Origin: a virus
Reading direction: 5' to 3' (one strand)
Virus record (IMG/VR): IMGVR_UViG_3300031276_000008
Coordinates: 1 to 41,181 of that record
Length of the DNA: 41,181 nucleotides
Shown: positions 32,178 to 38,957 of the stretch, piece after piece
How the letters are laid out: every line of letters begins with the position of its first letter
Numbering within the stretch: the stretch's first letter is position 1
Made by a program: the position numbers and the translations under genes
The notes under the pieces: model-generated
Told to the model about the DNA's origin: nothing
Seen by the model: the letters and a program-made list of their open reading frames with translations, nothing else
Databases searched by the model: none

Positions 32178-32516
32178 TTAACGTTTAGAGCCTTGTGGTG
32201 GCACTTTCTTTAGCCGGTTGATAGTTTGTATAGCTTTGTTTATTTCTTTGTACTTCCCGTCCAGTTCTTGCTGTTTTGTCCATAGTTGATTTAATGCTTT
32301 CTCCAAGTCATAGAGATTCGCTTTTATTTCTATTATCTTATTTTGGTTATCTTGGAATTCTGCCTTGATTTTATTTAATTCCGTTTGATAAGATACTATT
32401 TTTAAGCTGTCTTCATTAAATGGCGTTATTTCCCGATCATTCCCCCTTGTTTCAATTATTTCTTTTTGCGCCTGGATGCTTACGAATAGAAATAAGATTA
32501 ATATTGCAATCTTCAT
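32178..32516 (-). CDS. Exported coiled-coil protein, 112 aa
   Basis: A signal peptide (MKIAILILFLFVSIQAQ) precedes a soluble, heptad-rich region (NKIIEIKANLYDLEKALNQL). The start overlaps the upstream gene's stop (ATGA). Ending a signal peptide at QAQ is a Bacteroidota/Ignavibacteria-like style. A periplasmic coiled coil could be a spanin, a lysis regulator or a host-envelope modifier. Confidence 0.6.
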   Translation of the reverse strand: MKIAILILFLFVSIQAQKEIIETRGNDREITPFNEDSLKIVSYQTELNKIKAEFQDNQNKIIEIKANLYDLEKALNQLWTKQQELDGKYKEINKAIQTINRLKKVPPQGSKR

Positions 32517-32704
32517 ATTTTAATATCCCCCCATGTCAACGACATACTAAGATTGTAGGCGATTATTTCGTCTCTTTTAGGGTCTTTAGGGTTGTGTTTT
32601 GTGGGGGGAATATGTGAAAGTTCTTCGAGAATTGCCTTGTTTAGACGCCTTGCACGTCTTTTGTTAAATCTATCAAGCTCCTTAAAAAGTCTTTCGTTGT
32701 GCAC
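32513..32704 (-). CDS. Hypothetical basic protein, 63 aa, GTG start
   Basis: GTG at 32704 is preceded by GAGG at good spacing. The N-terminal half is very basic (FKELDRFNKRRARRLNKAIL). It is the first gene after the TTGACA-17-TATATT promoter, and its short leader carries the GTTTACATAAT motif. A DNA- or RNA-binding regulator is possible but not shown. Confidence 0.6.
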   Translation of the reverse strand: MHNERLFKELDRFNKRRARRLNKAILEELSHIPPTKHNPKDPKRDEIIAYNLSMSLTWGDIKI

Positions 32705-32719
32705 AATTTCCTCTTTTTG

Positions 32720-32756
32720 GTTTACATAATATAGTAAATTTAGACATTCTTGTCAA
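32720..32756 (-). promoter_or_regulatory. Strong sigma70-like promoter with operator-like motif
   Basis: On the minus strand TTGACA (32756-32751), exactly 17 nt and TATATT (32733-32728) form a near-consensus promoter. The recurrent motif GTTTACATAAT (32720-32730) overlaps the -10 and start region. It drives the 31.5-32.7 kb genes. Confidence 0.75.
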
Positions 32757-32772
32757 GTCTTTTTTTTATTTA

Positions 32773-32783
32773 GTTTACATAAT
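32773..32783. promoter_or_regulatory. Second copy of the GTTTACATAAT motif in the divergent intergenic region
   Basis: GTTTACATAAT lies 53 bp from the copy overlapping the minus-strand promoter. With flanks it reads TAGTTTACATAATATCGG, sharing 17 of 18 bases with the late-leader copy. It may be an operator serving both directions. The remaining intergenic sequence to 32940 is AT-rich; only a weak + strand promoter (TTGTTT-17-TATTCT) is visible. Confidence 0.5.
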
Positions 32784-32940
32784 ATCGGCGACTTTTACCG
32801 CTTTTTTACCTTTCTACATGTAATAATTACTTGCAGTTTGTTTTGTTAATCCCATTTCTTTTGTTTTTGGCTTGTTTTCTCATTATTCTGTTTGGCACAT
32901 GCTTTGAGTCATAAAAGCAACAATAAACAACGGAGTTGAA

Positions 32941-33036
32941 ATGGAACGGATTATTAGAATTATACCGGCACTTGCCATGTTAACAGCGCAAATATGTTTA
33001 CTTATTTATATAATTATTTTATTAATTCAAAATTGA
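32941..33036 (+). CDS. Small membrane peptide, 31 aa
   Basis: ATG at 32941 follows CGGAG with 5-nt spacing. The peptide is almost entirely one transmembrane segment (ALAMLTAQICLLIYIIILL). Its stop is 8 nt before the next start. Such peptides often alter the host membrane or act as lysis or exclusion factors; no family is recognised. Confidence 0.4.
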   Translation: MERIIRIIPALAMLTAQICLLIYIIILLIQN

Positions 33037-33044
33037 GGTATGAA

Positions 33045-33440
33045 ATGAAACTCACAAACAAAAACTTAGAAGCATTAAAAGGTAACAATTCACTAAAAGA
33101 TTATTGTCTTGACTACCTTTTAGATATACCCGGAGAAGAAAGAGATACGCTTATTCAGGATTTATTGTCTTATGGATGCATTTCGGGTATGGTTTCCGGT
33201 TTAATTTATTATCCCGAAACAATTAAATTTGCCGATGAATACCAAGATGAAATATGGGACTTGGCAAGCGAGCAAATGGCATCACTTGGAGAAACAAACA
33301 ACATTCTACAATTTTTCGCTAGTCTCAACGGTTCAAAAGATGTAGGGAGTATGGAACAATTCAAAAATCTTTTAGCCTGGTATGGCTTTGAAGAAATGAC
33401 CCGTATTATTTACGAGCAAGATTTACAAAACGAATTATGA
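33045..33440 (+). CDS. Hypothetical protein, 131 aa
   Basis: The start MKLTNKNLEALKGNNSLKDY is chosen because GAGG lies 8 nt upstream and an earlier ATG (32994) belongs to the membrane peptide's region. The acidic, helical protein contains LQDLLSYGCISGMVSGLIYY and ends YEQDLQNEL. Soluble; function unknown. It is the second gene of the + strand early cluster. Confidence 0.6.
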   Translation: MKLTNKNLEALKGNNSLKDYCLDYLLDIPGEERDTLIQDLLSYGCISGMVSGLIYYPETIKFADEYQDEIWDLASEQMASLGETNNILQFFASLNGSKDVGSMEQFKNLLAWYGFEEMTRIIYEQDLQNEL

Positions 33441-33482
33441 CAATATCATATTTTAGAATTAAAAACAGATAGAAGGTGCAAA

Positions 33483-33722
33483 ATGACAAAAGTTAAGTTT
33501 TTAATCGGAAAGGACGGGGAAGTCTTGGCATATTTCCCCTTTGAGGATTACTCTTTCCCTTTGTACGGGCATTCAATGAAAACGTGCTACCAACATATCG
33601 GGCAACATTCTTCTTGCTCGCCTCAGTACGTTAGAGGACTAAAGAGAGCTGATCCGTTCAAATATATGCCATTGCTCAAAGAGTTACAGAGCCAGGGTTA
33701 TGATAAGTTACACGTTTTATAA
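33483..33722 (+). CDS. Conserved-looking small phage protein, 79 aa
   Basis: Features are VKFLIGKDGEVLAYFP followed by YQHIGQHSSCSPQYVRGLKR and LKELQSQGYDKLHVL. A short domain with the HIGQHSSCSP motif recurs in small proteins of phages and plasmids, with no function known to me. GAAGGTGC precedes the start. A conserved His/Ser/Cys patch hints at a binding site. Confidence 0.6.
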   Translation: MTKVKFLIGKDGEVLAYFPFEDYSFPLYGHSMKTCYQHIGQHSSCSPQYVRGLKRADPFKYMPLLKELQSQGYDKLHVL

Positions 33723-33736
33723 ACTAGGAGTAAGCA

Positions 33737-33931
33737 ATGTTAAAAATACAATCTAAGAAATATTTTCACTACGCACACAAAAAAGGCGGGCTTAGATTCA
33801 ACATCCCCGCCGAAACCGAAGCACGCGCCCAACTTTGGATCAAAGAACTGGGCTTCCATCATACAGAGTTTGAGTTTCTCGGAATTTCCGAAAACGAGAA
33901 AGAGTATGATTTTTATTCACAAAAAAACTAA
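33737..33931 (+). CDS. Hypothetical protein, 64 aa
   Basis: AGGAGTAAGC precedes the start. The protein has aromatic and basic N-terminal sequence (MLKIQSKKYFHYAHKKGGLR) and an acidic C-terminus. Its size and the KELGFHHTEFEFLG segment resemble the next protein (ELKCLGFIMTL), suggesting the two are distant paralogues. Confidence 0.55.
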   Translation: MLKIQSKKYFHYAHKKGGLRFNIPAETEARAQLWIKELGFHHTEFEFLGISENEKEYDFYSQKN

Positions 33932-33958
33932 AAGACTAATTAACTAAGGAGTAATGAA

Positions 33959-34168
33959 ATGAAACATCACAAAATAAAGATAATAAGAGACCGTGCGAAC
34001 GGATTACATTATTGGGCAGTGCATACCAAAGATTTCATTATTGAATCGAAAAAGAACTATGTTAAAGCTCATACTTGCGAATTAAAATGTCTTGGATTTA
34101 TCATGACACTGGACAAACTAGATACATTTCAGATATTTACATCCGACATAGAGTATATAAATTCATAA
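33959..34168 (+). CDS. Hypothetical protein, 69 aa
   Basis: AAGGAGTAATGAA precedes the start at ideal spacing. The basic, beta-rich protein begins MKHHKIKIIRDRANGLHYWA. It is flanked by similar small genes with identical ribosome sites, so the cluster is likely co-transcribed and strongly expressed. Function unknown. Confidence 0.55.
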   Translation: MKHHKIKIIRDRANGLHYWAVHTKDFIIESKKNYVKAHTCELKCLGFIMTLDKLDTFQIFTSDIEYINS

Positions 34169-34184
34169 ACTAAGGAGTAATACC

Positions 34185-34373
34185 ATGTTTAACGTATTTG
34201 TTTCAGAAAAAGCAAGAGACGGGCGAAAAGGGTTTGTTTGTCTCTTCCGTGTTGATCTTCTAAAGATAGAAGAGATTAGAAAAGAATACCCGAAGGAAAT
34301 TTTTGATGTTCATTCGGAGAACACCTATACTACCGACATCCGCATAATTAGAAACAAAGGTCTGCTTTACTAA
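34185..34373 (+). CDS. Hypothetical protein, 62 aa
   Basis: AAGGAGTAATACC precedes the ATG. The protein is mixed alpha/beta (GFVCLFRVDLLKIEEIRKEY). It is the last gene of the + strand early cluster, ending 4 nt before an intrinsic terminator. No family is recognised. Confidence 0.55.
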   Translation: MFNVFVSEKARDGRKGFVCLFRVDLLKIEEIRKEYPKEIFDVHSENTYTTDIRIIRNKGLLY

Positions 34374-34377
34374 CACC

Positions 34378-34402
34378 AAGGGAGCTAAACACTCCCTTTT
34401 TT
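34378..34402 (+). terminator. Intrinsic terminator of the + strand early cluster
   Basis: AAGGGAG and CTCCCTT pair around a 7-nt loop, followed by six T's. It separates the + strand cluster from the convergent minus-strand early operon, whose last codons it overlaps. Confidence 0.75.
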
Positions 34403-34672
34403 ATTCTGCTTAACTGTATGTTGCTTGCTGGCAAAGTATAACTTAACGGCATCATGTCCACAATTACATTGCCTACCATAATTAGCTTTACAATCAACAT
34501 CATGACTACCACCGTCTCTCATTTGTAATAATGCAATTAACTTTTCGTTTTCTTTCGCAAGTAATACCCGAGAAATGACTTTGGTATCAAAACATAATTT
34601 ACAATAAATTATTTCATTGCCATCTGTATATGTTTCTGCACCACATCCGGCACACTTTATTCTACTACTCAC
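34385..34672 (-). CDS. Zinc-binding protein, 95 aa, GTG start
   Basis: The GTG forms GTGA with the preceding stop. CAGC and CKLC near the N-terminus form a zinc ribbon. The C-terminal HDVDCKANYGRQCNCGHDAV has a second Cys/His group of a kind seen in other phage proteins (HxxxC...CxCGHDA). DNA or RNA binding is plausible. Last gene of the minus-strand early operon. Confidence 0.65.
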   Translation of the reverse strand: MSSRIKCAGCGAETYTDGNEIIYCKLCFDTKVISRVLLAKENEKLIALLQMRDGGSHDVDCKANYGRQCNCGHDAVKLYFASKQHTVKQNKKGSV

Positions 34673-34932
34673 TTTCTTTCCTCCAAATGTTTTATGTAAG
34701 CAATCAGATTTTTAATTATTTTTAGAACTGCTTCGTCTTCATCTTCATTATTCGCATCCTGGACTATTTCATGCTCTTCAAATGTGACCGGATAAACTAA
34801 AAAATCATTGTGCTTTTTTGCAGTGAAAGACCGGGTAAAGTGATGAGGTATTTTCCCCTGGTTACGGATAAAGTTCAATATGCCTTCGTGTCTTTCTACC
34901 GGGAGTTGGTGTTTGAGCATTTTTCGTATCAT
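34669..34932 (-). CDS. Hypothetical protein, 87 aa
   Basis: The ATG overlaps the nuclease stop (ATGA). The N-terminal half is basic and helical (MLKHQLPVERHEGILNFIRN), then a beta segment (HNDFLVYPVTFEEHEIV) and an acidic helical C-terminus. Tight coupling to a PD-(D/E)XK nuclease suggests a functional partner. Family unknown. Confidence 0.55.
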   Translation of the reverse strand: MIRKMLKHQLPVERHEGILNFIRNQGKIPHHFTRSFTAKKHNDFLVYPVTFEEHEIVQDANNEDEDEAVLKIIKNLIAYIKHLEERK

Positions 34933-35303
34933 AAGTTATCAACCATTAAAACAATCTTATCCCAAATCTGGGTATAATTATTCTCGGTAGCAAGCCATAC
35001 GAATACTTTCGGATTCGCTTTCTCGGCTTTCTTTAGCGCTTCATATACTTTTTTTTGGGCATCAGATAACTTATTATCTTTTCTTATCTTGACTTCGACA
35101 TAATGAATATACCCATGTCCAGCTACAAAGATATCAAGTTTCCCTTTGACACCTCTTGTAGTGCGGCTTTTTGTACCGGAATTTTTGACTACAAAACCTA
35201 TTGTTTCGAGAAGTTTAAACTTATCAGCAACGTCACCTTTTGTTACGTTCTCAGGGAGTATCTTTTTTAGTTTCATTTTCCTGTCTAGCTCTATACGTGC
35301 CAT
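34929..35303 (-). CDS. VRR-NUC-type PD-(D/E)XK nuclease, 124 aa
   Basis: The start has AAAGGAGG just upstream. KGKLDIFVAGHGYIHYVEVK carries the catalytic Asp (about 57) and the E-x-K (Glu 70, Lys 72), followed by LSDAQKKV with Gln (about 83), the standard VRR-NUC arrangement. Such small stand-alone nucleases act on branched or flap DNA, for example as Holliday-junction resolvases. Likely role: replication or recombination intermediates before packaging. Confidence 0.75.
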   Translation of the reverse strand: MARIELDRKMKLKKILPENVTKGDVADKFKLLETIGFVVKNSGTKSRTTRGVKGKLDIFVAGHGYIHYVEVKIRKDNKLSDAQKKVYEALKKAEKANPKVFVWLATENNYTQIWDKIVLMVDNL

Positions 35304-35314
35304 TTATTCCTCCT

Positions 35315-35659
35315 TTAATAAGGATACAGCATTTTTCTGAATTGATCGACAACCTTATCCACCTCCGTGGAGTCAAGGTTATCTCTGTCTTTCCAAATGT
35401 CAATAAATTTGTTTTCTGTAATCTCGATCAAGGCTTCGAATATTTGGTAATTCCAAGCCTTTAGTTCACGCCAATCCCACTTTACTGTTTCCGCAACCGG
35501 CTGAGGATCGCCTTTGCTAACTAAGTTTTCAACGGGATTTGCTAACATTCCCCACATTTCTAAAATGCAAATCACACCGAAAGTATCATTGTTAATATTT
35601 TTTTCTTTAATATAAGTATCAACTTTTTCTGCTAATTTCCTTCTTTCACTAAACAACAT
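35315..35659 (-). CDS. Hypothetical protein, 114 aa
   Basis: The soluble, helical protein begins MLFSERRKLAEKVDTYIKEK, with a Trp-rich middle (ETVKWDWRELKAWNYQIFEA) and acidic C-terminus. AGAGGC precedes the start. Lies upstream of the nuclease gene in the same operon. No family is recognised. Confidence 0.55.
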   Translation of the reverse strand: MLFSERRKLAEKVDTYIKEKNINNDTFGVICILEMWGMLANPVENLVSKGDPQPVAETVKWDWRELKAWNYQIFEALIEITENKFIDIWKDRDNLDSTEVDKVVDQFRKMLYPY

Positions 35660-35716
35660 ATTTGCCTCTATTTAATTTTGTTATTTGTTATCGCAAACCC
35701 GTTAAAACCAGCTCCA

Positions 35717-36007
35717 TTATGCCGACGCTTCGATTCTTTCTACTTTGTCTAATAATTGATATATCTCTGCTGCTTTTTCTTGTATCGGTTTTACTTGATG
35801 AGTGCTCCATCCGCCCGTTCTGCTTTCGTCAGCCCACTTGTTAAGTTGTTTGGCTAAAGAGCGCAACATAACAAGCGGTTCAAGCAGATTGCTAACAATC
35901 TTGTTTGTTTCCTCATAATCGTAGGCTGGGATTAAACCACTACAATCATTATGCTGATGTTGCCTTGCTGCTGGCAATAAAATTTTTTTTGCTTTCTCTA
36001 AGTCCAT
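35717..36007 (-). CDS. Hypothetical protein, 96 aa
   Basis: The helical protein has a His/Gln-rich N-terminal part (LLPAARQHQHNDCSGLIPAY) and a C-terminal helix (IQEKAAEIYQLLDKVERIEA). TTGGAGT precedes the start. Its upstream gap starts with a TAACGGCGTG element seen at other gene ends. Function unknown. Confidence 0.55.
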   Translation of the reverse strand: MDLEKAKKILLPAARQHQHNDCSGLIPAYDYEETNKIVSNLLEPLVMLRSLAKQLNKWADESRTGGWSTHQVKPIQEKAAEIYQLLDKVERIEASA

Positions 36008-36068
36008 TTTTTACTCCAATTTAAGTTTATAAAAATTTGTGCGCCGCCGGTTAAAAACCACGCCGTTA
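36008..36068 (-). repeat. TAACGGC-type intercistronic element
   Basis: Beginning at the stop TAA of the 83-aa gene, AATAACGGCGTG is followed by TTTAAC and CGGCGG. The first 12 bases are identical to the left cassette boundary (117-128), and similar TAACGGC sequences start at 40742 and at the window end. It has small GGTT/AACC self-complementarity. Confidence 0.4.
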
Positions 36069-36317
36069 TTCCTCCGTTGCTAGTGGTGCGCTTCTGATTA
36101 GTGATTTAATGTCCTTTATGAAATCTTCATATTCGGTTCCCTTTTCATCTTCCAAGAAATTAGCACATTGCTCCCTTTGCGTTTTGCACATATCCGCAGC
36201 GTATTTTTTGGCTAAAGAAACAACATCTGAAACACTTAACTTTATAGGATTTATCACTGCAAAATGTTTTTCTTGCACTAGATTTGATCTTTTAAGTAGT
36301 TCTTCTTTTAGGTTCAT
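36066..36317 (-). CDS. Hypothetical protein, 83 aa
   Basis: The helical, charged protein begins MNLKEELLKRSNLVQEKHF and contains SLAKKYAADMCKTQREQCAN. Its ATG overlaps the previous stop (ATGA). The stop codon starts the TAACGGC intercistronic element. No family is recognised. Confidence 0.55.
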   Translation of the reverse strand: MNLKEELLKRSNLVQEKHFAVINPIKLSVSDVVSLAKKYAADMCKTQREQCANFLEDEKGTEYEDFIKDIKSLIRSAPLATEE

Positions 36318-36595
36318 TCTATACTCATAAGTTTTGATTTAATCAGATTACAAGCGAATATTTCACCCCTTTCCGACTTTTTGTCGAATACTTCCATTGT
36401 TTCGTTAATAGCGTTTATGCACTCCTTTATGGAATTGGTACGCACCGATACCATTGATCCCTTGATAATTTCAATCCGTTTTATCCAATACTCTGTCTTT
36501 GTTGACTTATCGACAGAATATTTATTCCCTAACTCAAACAGTTGTGATGAGCATTCCTCAGCATAATTTGTGAGTGTTTTTAGTTCCCCGCCCAA
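36314..36595 (-). CDS. Hypothetical protein, 93 aa, TTG start
   Basis: The best start is TTG at 36595 with GAGGGGG about 6 nt upstream, overlapping the previous stop region. The helical protein contains YWIKRIEIIKGSMVSVRTNS and CINAINETMEVFDKKSERGE. No domain is recognised. Part of a coupled chain of small early genes. Confidence 0.5.
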   Translation of the reverse strand: MGGELKTLTNYAEECSSQLFELGNKYSVDKSTKTEYWIKRIEIIKGSMVSVRTNSIKECINAINETMEVFDKKSERGEIFACNLIKSKLMSIE

Positions 36596-36596
36596 C

Positions 36597-36797
36597 TTAC
36601 ACCCCCTCAAACTTAACTTTCATTCCACACGTTTCAAAATCGCTTGGTTGAGTCTCACACTCAATATATACTCCAAACTCATCATCAGTTAACTCAAACG
36701 ATGTGTTTTTCTTAAACGCATACTTAGCAACATCCGTCTTTAAGTCTTCGCTTAACCAAGTATCGTTTAACTCAGTTATTATTTTGTAGATTGCCAT
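36597..36797 (-). CDS. Hypothetical protein, 66 aa
   Basis: The start MAIYKIITELNDTWLSEDLK follows GGAGGGAG, and its ATG overlaps the stop of a 17-residue micro-ORF (TAATG). A longer frame from 36902 reads through other genes. Acidic; SFELTDDEFGVYIECETQPS is beta-like. Function unknown. Confidence 0.55.
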   Translation of the reverse strand: MAIYKIITELNDTWLSEDLKTDVAKYAFKKNTSFELTDDEFGVYIECETQPSDFETCGMKVKFEGV

Positions 36798-36850
36798 TAC
36801 TCCCTCCACTTTAATACTGTTTGAAGTCCTATAATATTTGGTATATTCAT
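36797..36850 (-). CDS. 17-residue micro-ORF between two coupled genes
   Basis: MNIPNIIGLQTVLKWRE starts with ATGA overlapping the upstream gene's stop, has GGAGG 7 nt upstream inside that gene, and stops with TAATG at the next gene. This makes a translational relay of three cistrons. It may only pass ribosomes on and regulate the next gene. Confidence 0.4.
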   Translation of the reverse strand: MNIPNIIGLQTVLKWRE

Positions 36851-37086
36851 TTGTTGTCCTCCATCCTTTGTTCGTAGTCTTCAACTTCTTTTCTTGTTCC
36901 AAAATAATATATATTTATTCCCTCAGATCTAAATTCACACTCAATGTCATAAAGGTAATTGGCGTGTGTTATGTCAGAGATGACTATTCCGTCCGCGTAA
37001 ATTTTATCGCAATGTTCACAACATTTATGATAATTTCTAAAAATACGTTTTCCCACTCTGTCAATAAACCATTGTTTACGCTTCAT
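36847..37086 (-). CDS. Hypothetical protein, 79 aa
   Basis: The start MKRKQWFIDRVGKRIFRNYH follows GGAGGAGG. The basic N-terminus includes HKCCEHCDKIY, a possible metal-binding site, and the C-terminal half is acidic (YYFGTRKEVEDYEQRMED). Possibly a small nucleic-acid-binding protein; family unknown. Confidence 0.55.
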   Translation of the reverse strand: MKRKQWFIDRVGKRIFRNYHKCCEHCDKIYADGIVISDITHANYLYDIECEFRSEGINIYYFGTRKEVEDYEQRMEDNK

Positions 37087-37106
37087 TTCCTCCTCCAAAG
37101 TTTATG

Positions 37107-37352
37107 TTATTTACCTTCCATACTTTTTAATTTTAATAAATTTGTTGCTGCAAATTTTGTCATATCGCCTTTACATTCTGTTGAACATATATATAAAAGT
37201 GGTTTCCCGTTGTCTTGATCTTTATAACTCCCGAACCATTCCCAATTATTATCCCAATTCCCGACTTTACCACAAATATCACATTTATAAAGTCTCTTAT
37301 TATTTATTTTTATTTCATCCATCCGAATTTCAAAGTTTATGTTATTCCTCAT
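37107..37352 (-). CDS. Zinc-binding protein, about 81 aa
   Basis: CDIC and CSTEC, about 33 residues apart, form a likely zinc site (YKCDICGKVGNWDNNWEWFG to YICSTECKGDM). Starts are uncertain: ATG at 37352, or MDEIKIN further in; ribosome sites are weak. The architecture resembles small treble-clef proteins. Function unknown. Confidence 0.5.
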   Translation of the reverse strand: MRNNINFEIRMDEIKINNKRLYKCDICGKVGNWDNNWEWFGSYKDQDNGKPLLYICSTECKGDMTKFAATNLLKLKSMEGK

Positions 37353-37363
37353 CAAATAATTTT

Positions 37364-37549
37364 CTATTCATCAATTTTATATTTATTAAATAGCTTATCT
37401 GTCCATTCGCTTAGTTGATATTGTATCTTTTTTAGTTTACCTTCATCAATAATATTTTCATCTTCCATAATCAGAACATCCCTCAGTAATGATTGCGCCG
37501 TCTGAATTCTAACTCGGTTACTAATATTTATGTAGTACTCTTCCTTCAT
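37364..37549 (-). CDS. Hypothetical protein, 61 aa
   Basis: The start MKEEYYINISNRVRIQTAQS has TTGGAGGAAGC upstream, and its ATG overlaps the stop of the replication-associated gene. Acidic, helical (EGKKKIQYQL-like segment near the C-terminus). Tight coupling suggests a role with DNA replication. Family unknown. Confidence 0.5.
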   Translation of the reverse strand: MKEEYYINISNRVRIQTAQSLLRDVLIMEDENIIDEGKLKKIQYQLSEWTDKLFNKYKIDE

Positions 37550-38022
37550 TGCTTCCTCCAAAGTTGTAAGTTATATTTTTCTTGATATTCTTTCAATACA
37601 AATCTTGGTTTACTTAGCCCCGTATTTATAGCCACATAGTCATGCATATCTACAAGTCTTTCATGTACTAATTTTGTTAGTTCTCTATATTCGTAAACTT
37701 TGACCTTTTTATCGAACAGAATGAAGTTTGCTATGTTTGGGAGCTTGTCCCATCCTTCATAGGTATCCCTTACATGGTTAACAGCATCTTTCATTCTTTC
37801 ATCCGTGAATCCGTTATCAGCAAAAGCATTTTTAAGCTCCTCAATCATAGGCTCCGGGAATTTAGGAAATATATTAAATATCCTTTTTGCCTGTTCAACC
37901 AAAACAAATTTTGTCAGTTTACCCTTATAAACAGAAATCTCACTTGTATCTGTCGTCTTTAAGGATTGACTCTGAGAATTTTCTGAGTCCCAATTCTGTA
38001 ATGACTGGCTTAGATGTTCCAT
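37546..38022 (-). CDS. Replication-associated protein, 158 aa (helicase-loader-like position)
   Basis: The N-terminus is disordered and Ser/Gln-rich; the rest is helical with FPEPMIEELKNAFADNGFTD and YEGWDKLPNIANFILFDKKV. The latter resembles segments of small replication co-factors that follow DnaD-like initiators in phages. It overlaps the upstream initiator-like gene by 83 nt. A loader role is inferred from position. Confidence 0.5.
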   Translation of the reverse strand: MEHLSQSLQNWDSENSQSQSLKTTDTSEISVYKGKLTKFVLVEQAKRIFNIFPKFPEPMIEELKNAFADNGFTDERMKDAVNHVRDTYEGWDKLPNIANFILFDKKVKVYEYRELTKLVHERLVDMHDYVAINTGLSKPRFVLKEYQEKYNLQLWRKQ

Positions 38023-38665
38023 TTTTACCTTCTATTATTTCGTCATTCCAAGATTTATTATTAAGATATGCTTCGGGGTTCTTTCTGTATTGCTTATCAG
38101 GTGTTGCTTTTTTATAAAGTTCAACATGAGAAAGAATTTTTATCTTTGTTTCTTCTTTAAGTTTATCCCATTTCTTTTCTAACTTATCCTTTTTACCGAC
38201 CTTCTTTTCATAAGCATTCCAAAAAATATCAAAGCTAATTTTATCATTATCTTTTTCTTTATCTTTTTCTTTATCTTTTTCTTTATCTTTTTCTTTATCC
38301 CTTTGTATAGTCTTTGTATAGTCTATCCATAGACTATGTTTTTTAAGGAGAGAAATATAAGATTGATGTGGTTTATTAGTAACTTTACTTTCGTCTAAGC
38401 ATCCATATTGGAAATAACAAAAGTTTTTTATCCACCATTTTTTATTATTAAATACCTTAATCCTATCTCCAAGATGTTCTAAAATTTCATCTTGGTTTAA
38501 TTCACATCCAATCACAAAAGAAGCGAGTTCAATATCTTCTTCCCAGACCCCTACTGGGTCACAATTCATAAACAAATAAATCCAGAATAGTTTTACTTCA
38601 ATAGGTAGTTTTCTAAACCATTTATTGTTTGTGAATATAGTAGTTTCCAAAAATCGTTTAGCCAT
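37940..38665 (-). CDS. DnaD-like replication initiator, 241 aa
   Basis: The start is MAKRFLETTIFTNNKWFRKL, with AGGA upstream. The N-terminal winged-helix-like domain (KLPIEVKLFWIYLFMNCDPV and GVWEEDIELASFVIG) matches phage replisome organisers. A repeat linker (KEKD repeated four times) joins it to a C-terminal helical domain (FDIFWNAYEKKVGKKDKLEK) with a YLNNKSWNDE end typical of such proteins. Would bind the origin and recruit the host helicase. Confidence 0.7.
   Translation of the reverse strand: MAKRFLETTIFTNNKWFRKLPIEVKLFWIYLFMNCDPVGVWEEDIELASFVIGCELNQDEILEHLGDRIKVFNNKKWWIKNFCYFQYGCLDESKVTNKPHQSYISLLKKHSLWIDYTKTIQRDKEKDKEKDKEKDKEKDNDKISFDIFWNAYEKKVGKKDKLEKKWDKLKEETKIKILSHVELYKKATPDKQYRKNPEAYLNNKSWNDEIIEGKNGTSKPVITELGLRKFSESILKDDRYK
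38247..38299 (-). repeat. 12-bp tandem repeat encoding KEKD
   Basis: About four copies of the unit CTTTTTCTTTAT lie inside the initiator gene and encode the charged linker KEKD. The unit is a multiple of three, so copy-number changes lengthen the linker without frameshift. Confidence 0.8.
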
Positions 38666-38710
38666 TATTATCCTGTTTTGCAATTTTGTAAAATTATAAA
38701 CAAAAAAATA

Positions 38711-38890
38711 TCAGTTGACAAACAATCTATATCTGTCTTTAAGTCGCTTAATTTCCTCAGCTCTAAAATCAAGGTTCTTTCCAAGTCGGTAGTCTATCAA
38801 CTGCCTACTAATTTTCATTGTCTTTGATATAGCTGTTTTTGAAACACCCAAATCAATTAGTTTCACAATGATATTTTTTACATTTTCCAT
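38711..38890 (-). CDS. Small helix-turn-helix DNA-binding protein, 59 aa (repressor-like)
   Basis: The ORF starts MENVKNIIVKLIDLGVSKTA. Residues about 8-40 form a helix-turn-helix: LIDLGVSKTAISKTMKISRQ, with the expected Ala/Gly and hydrophobic positions. A short charged helix (FRAEEIKRLKDRYRLF) follows. It has its own promoter with the transcript start on the ATG, as for lambda cI from PRM. Probably a Cro/CI-type regulator of the early region. Confidence 0.65.
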   Translation of the reverse strand: MENVKNIIVKLIDLGVSKTAISKTMKISRQLIDYRLGKNLDFRAEEIKRLKDRYRLFVN

Positions 38891-38896
38891 GTATTT

Positions 38897-38957
38897 AATA
38901 TATAGCCTATTTTGCTTATATGCAAGTTTTATTTTAACGATTCTATAAATGCAAGTT
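38897..38957 (-). promoter_or_regulatory. Promoter for a leaderless transcript with repeated operator-like sites
   Basis: On the minus strand TTGCAT (38925-38920), 17 nt and TATATT (38902-38897) place the start at about 38890, the A of the HTH gene's ATG. AACTTGCAT occurs twice (at 38928-38920 and 38957-38949), 29 bp apart. The promoter-proximal copy lies in a TTGC-ATATAA-GCAA inverted repeat. These are candidate operators. Confidence 0.6.
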
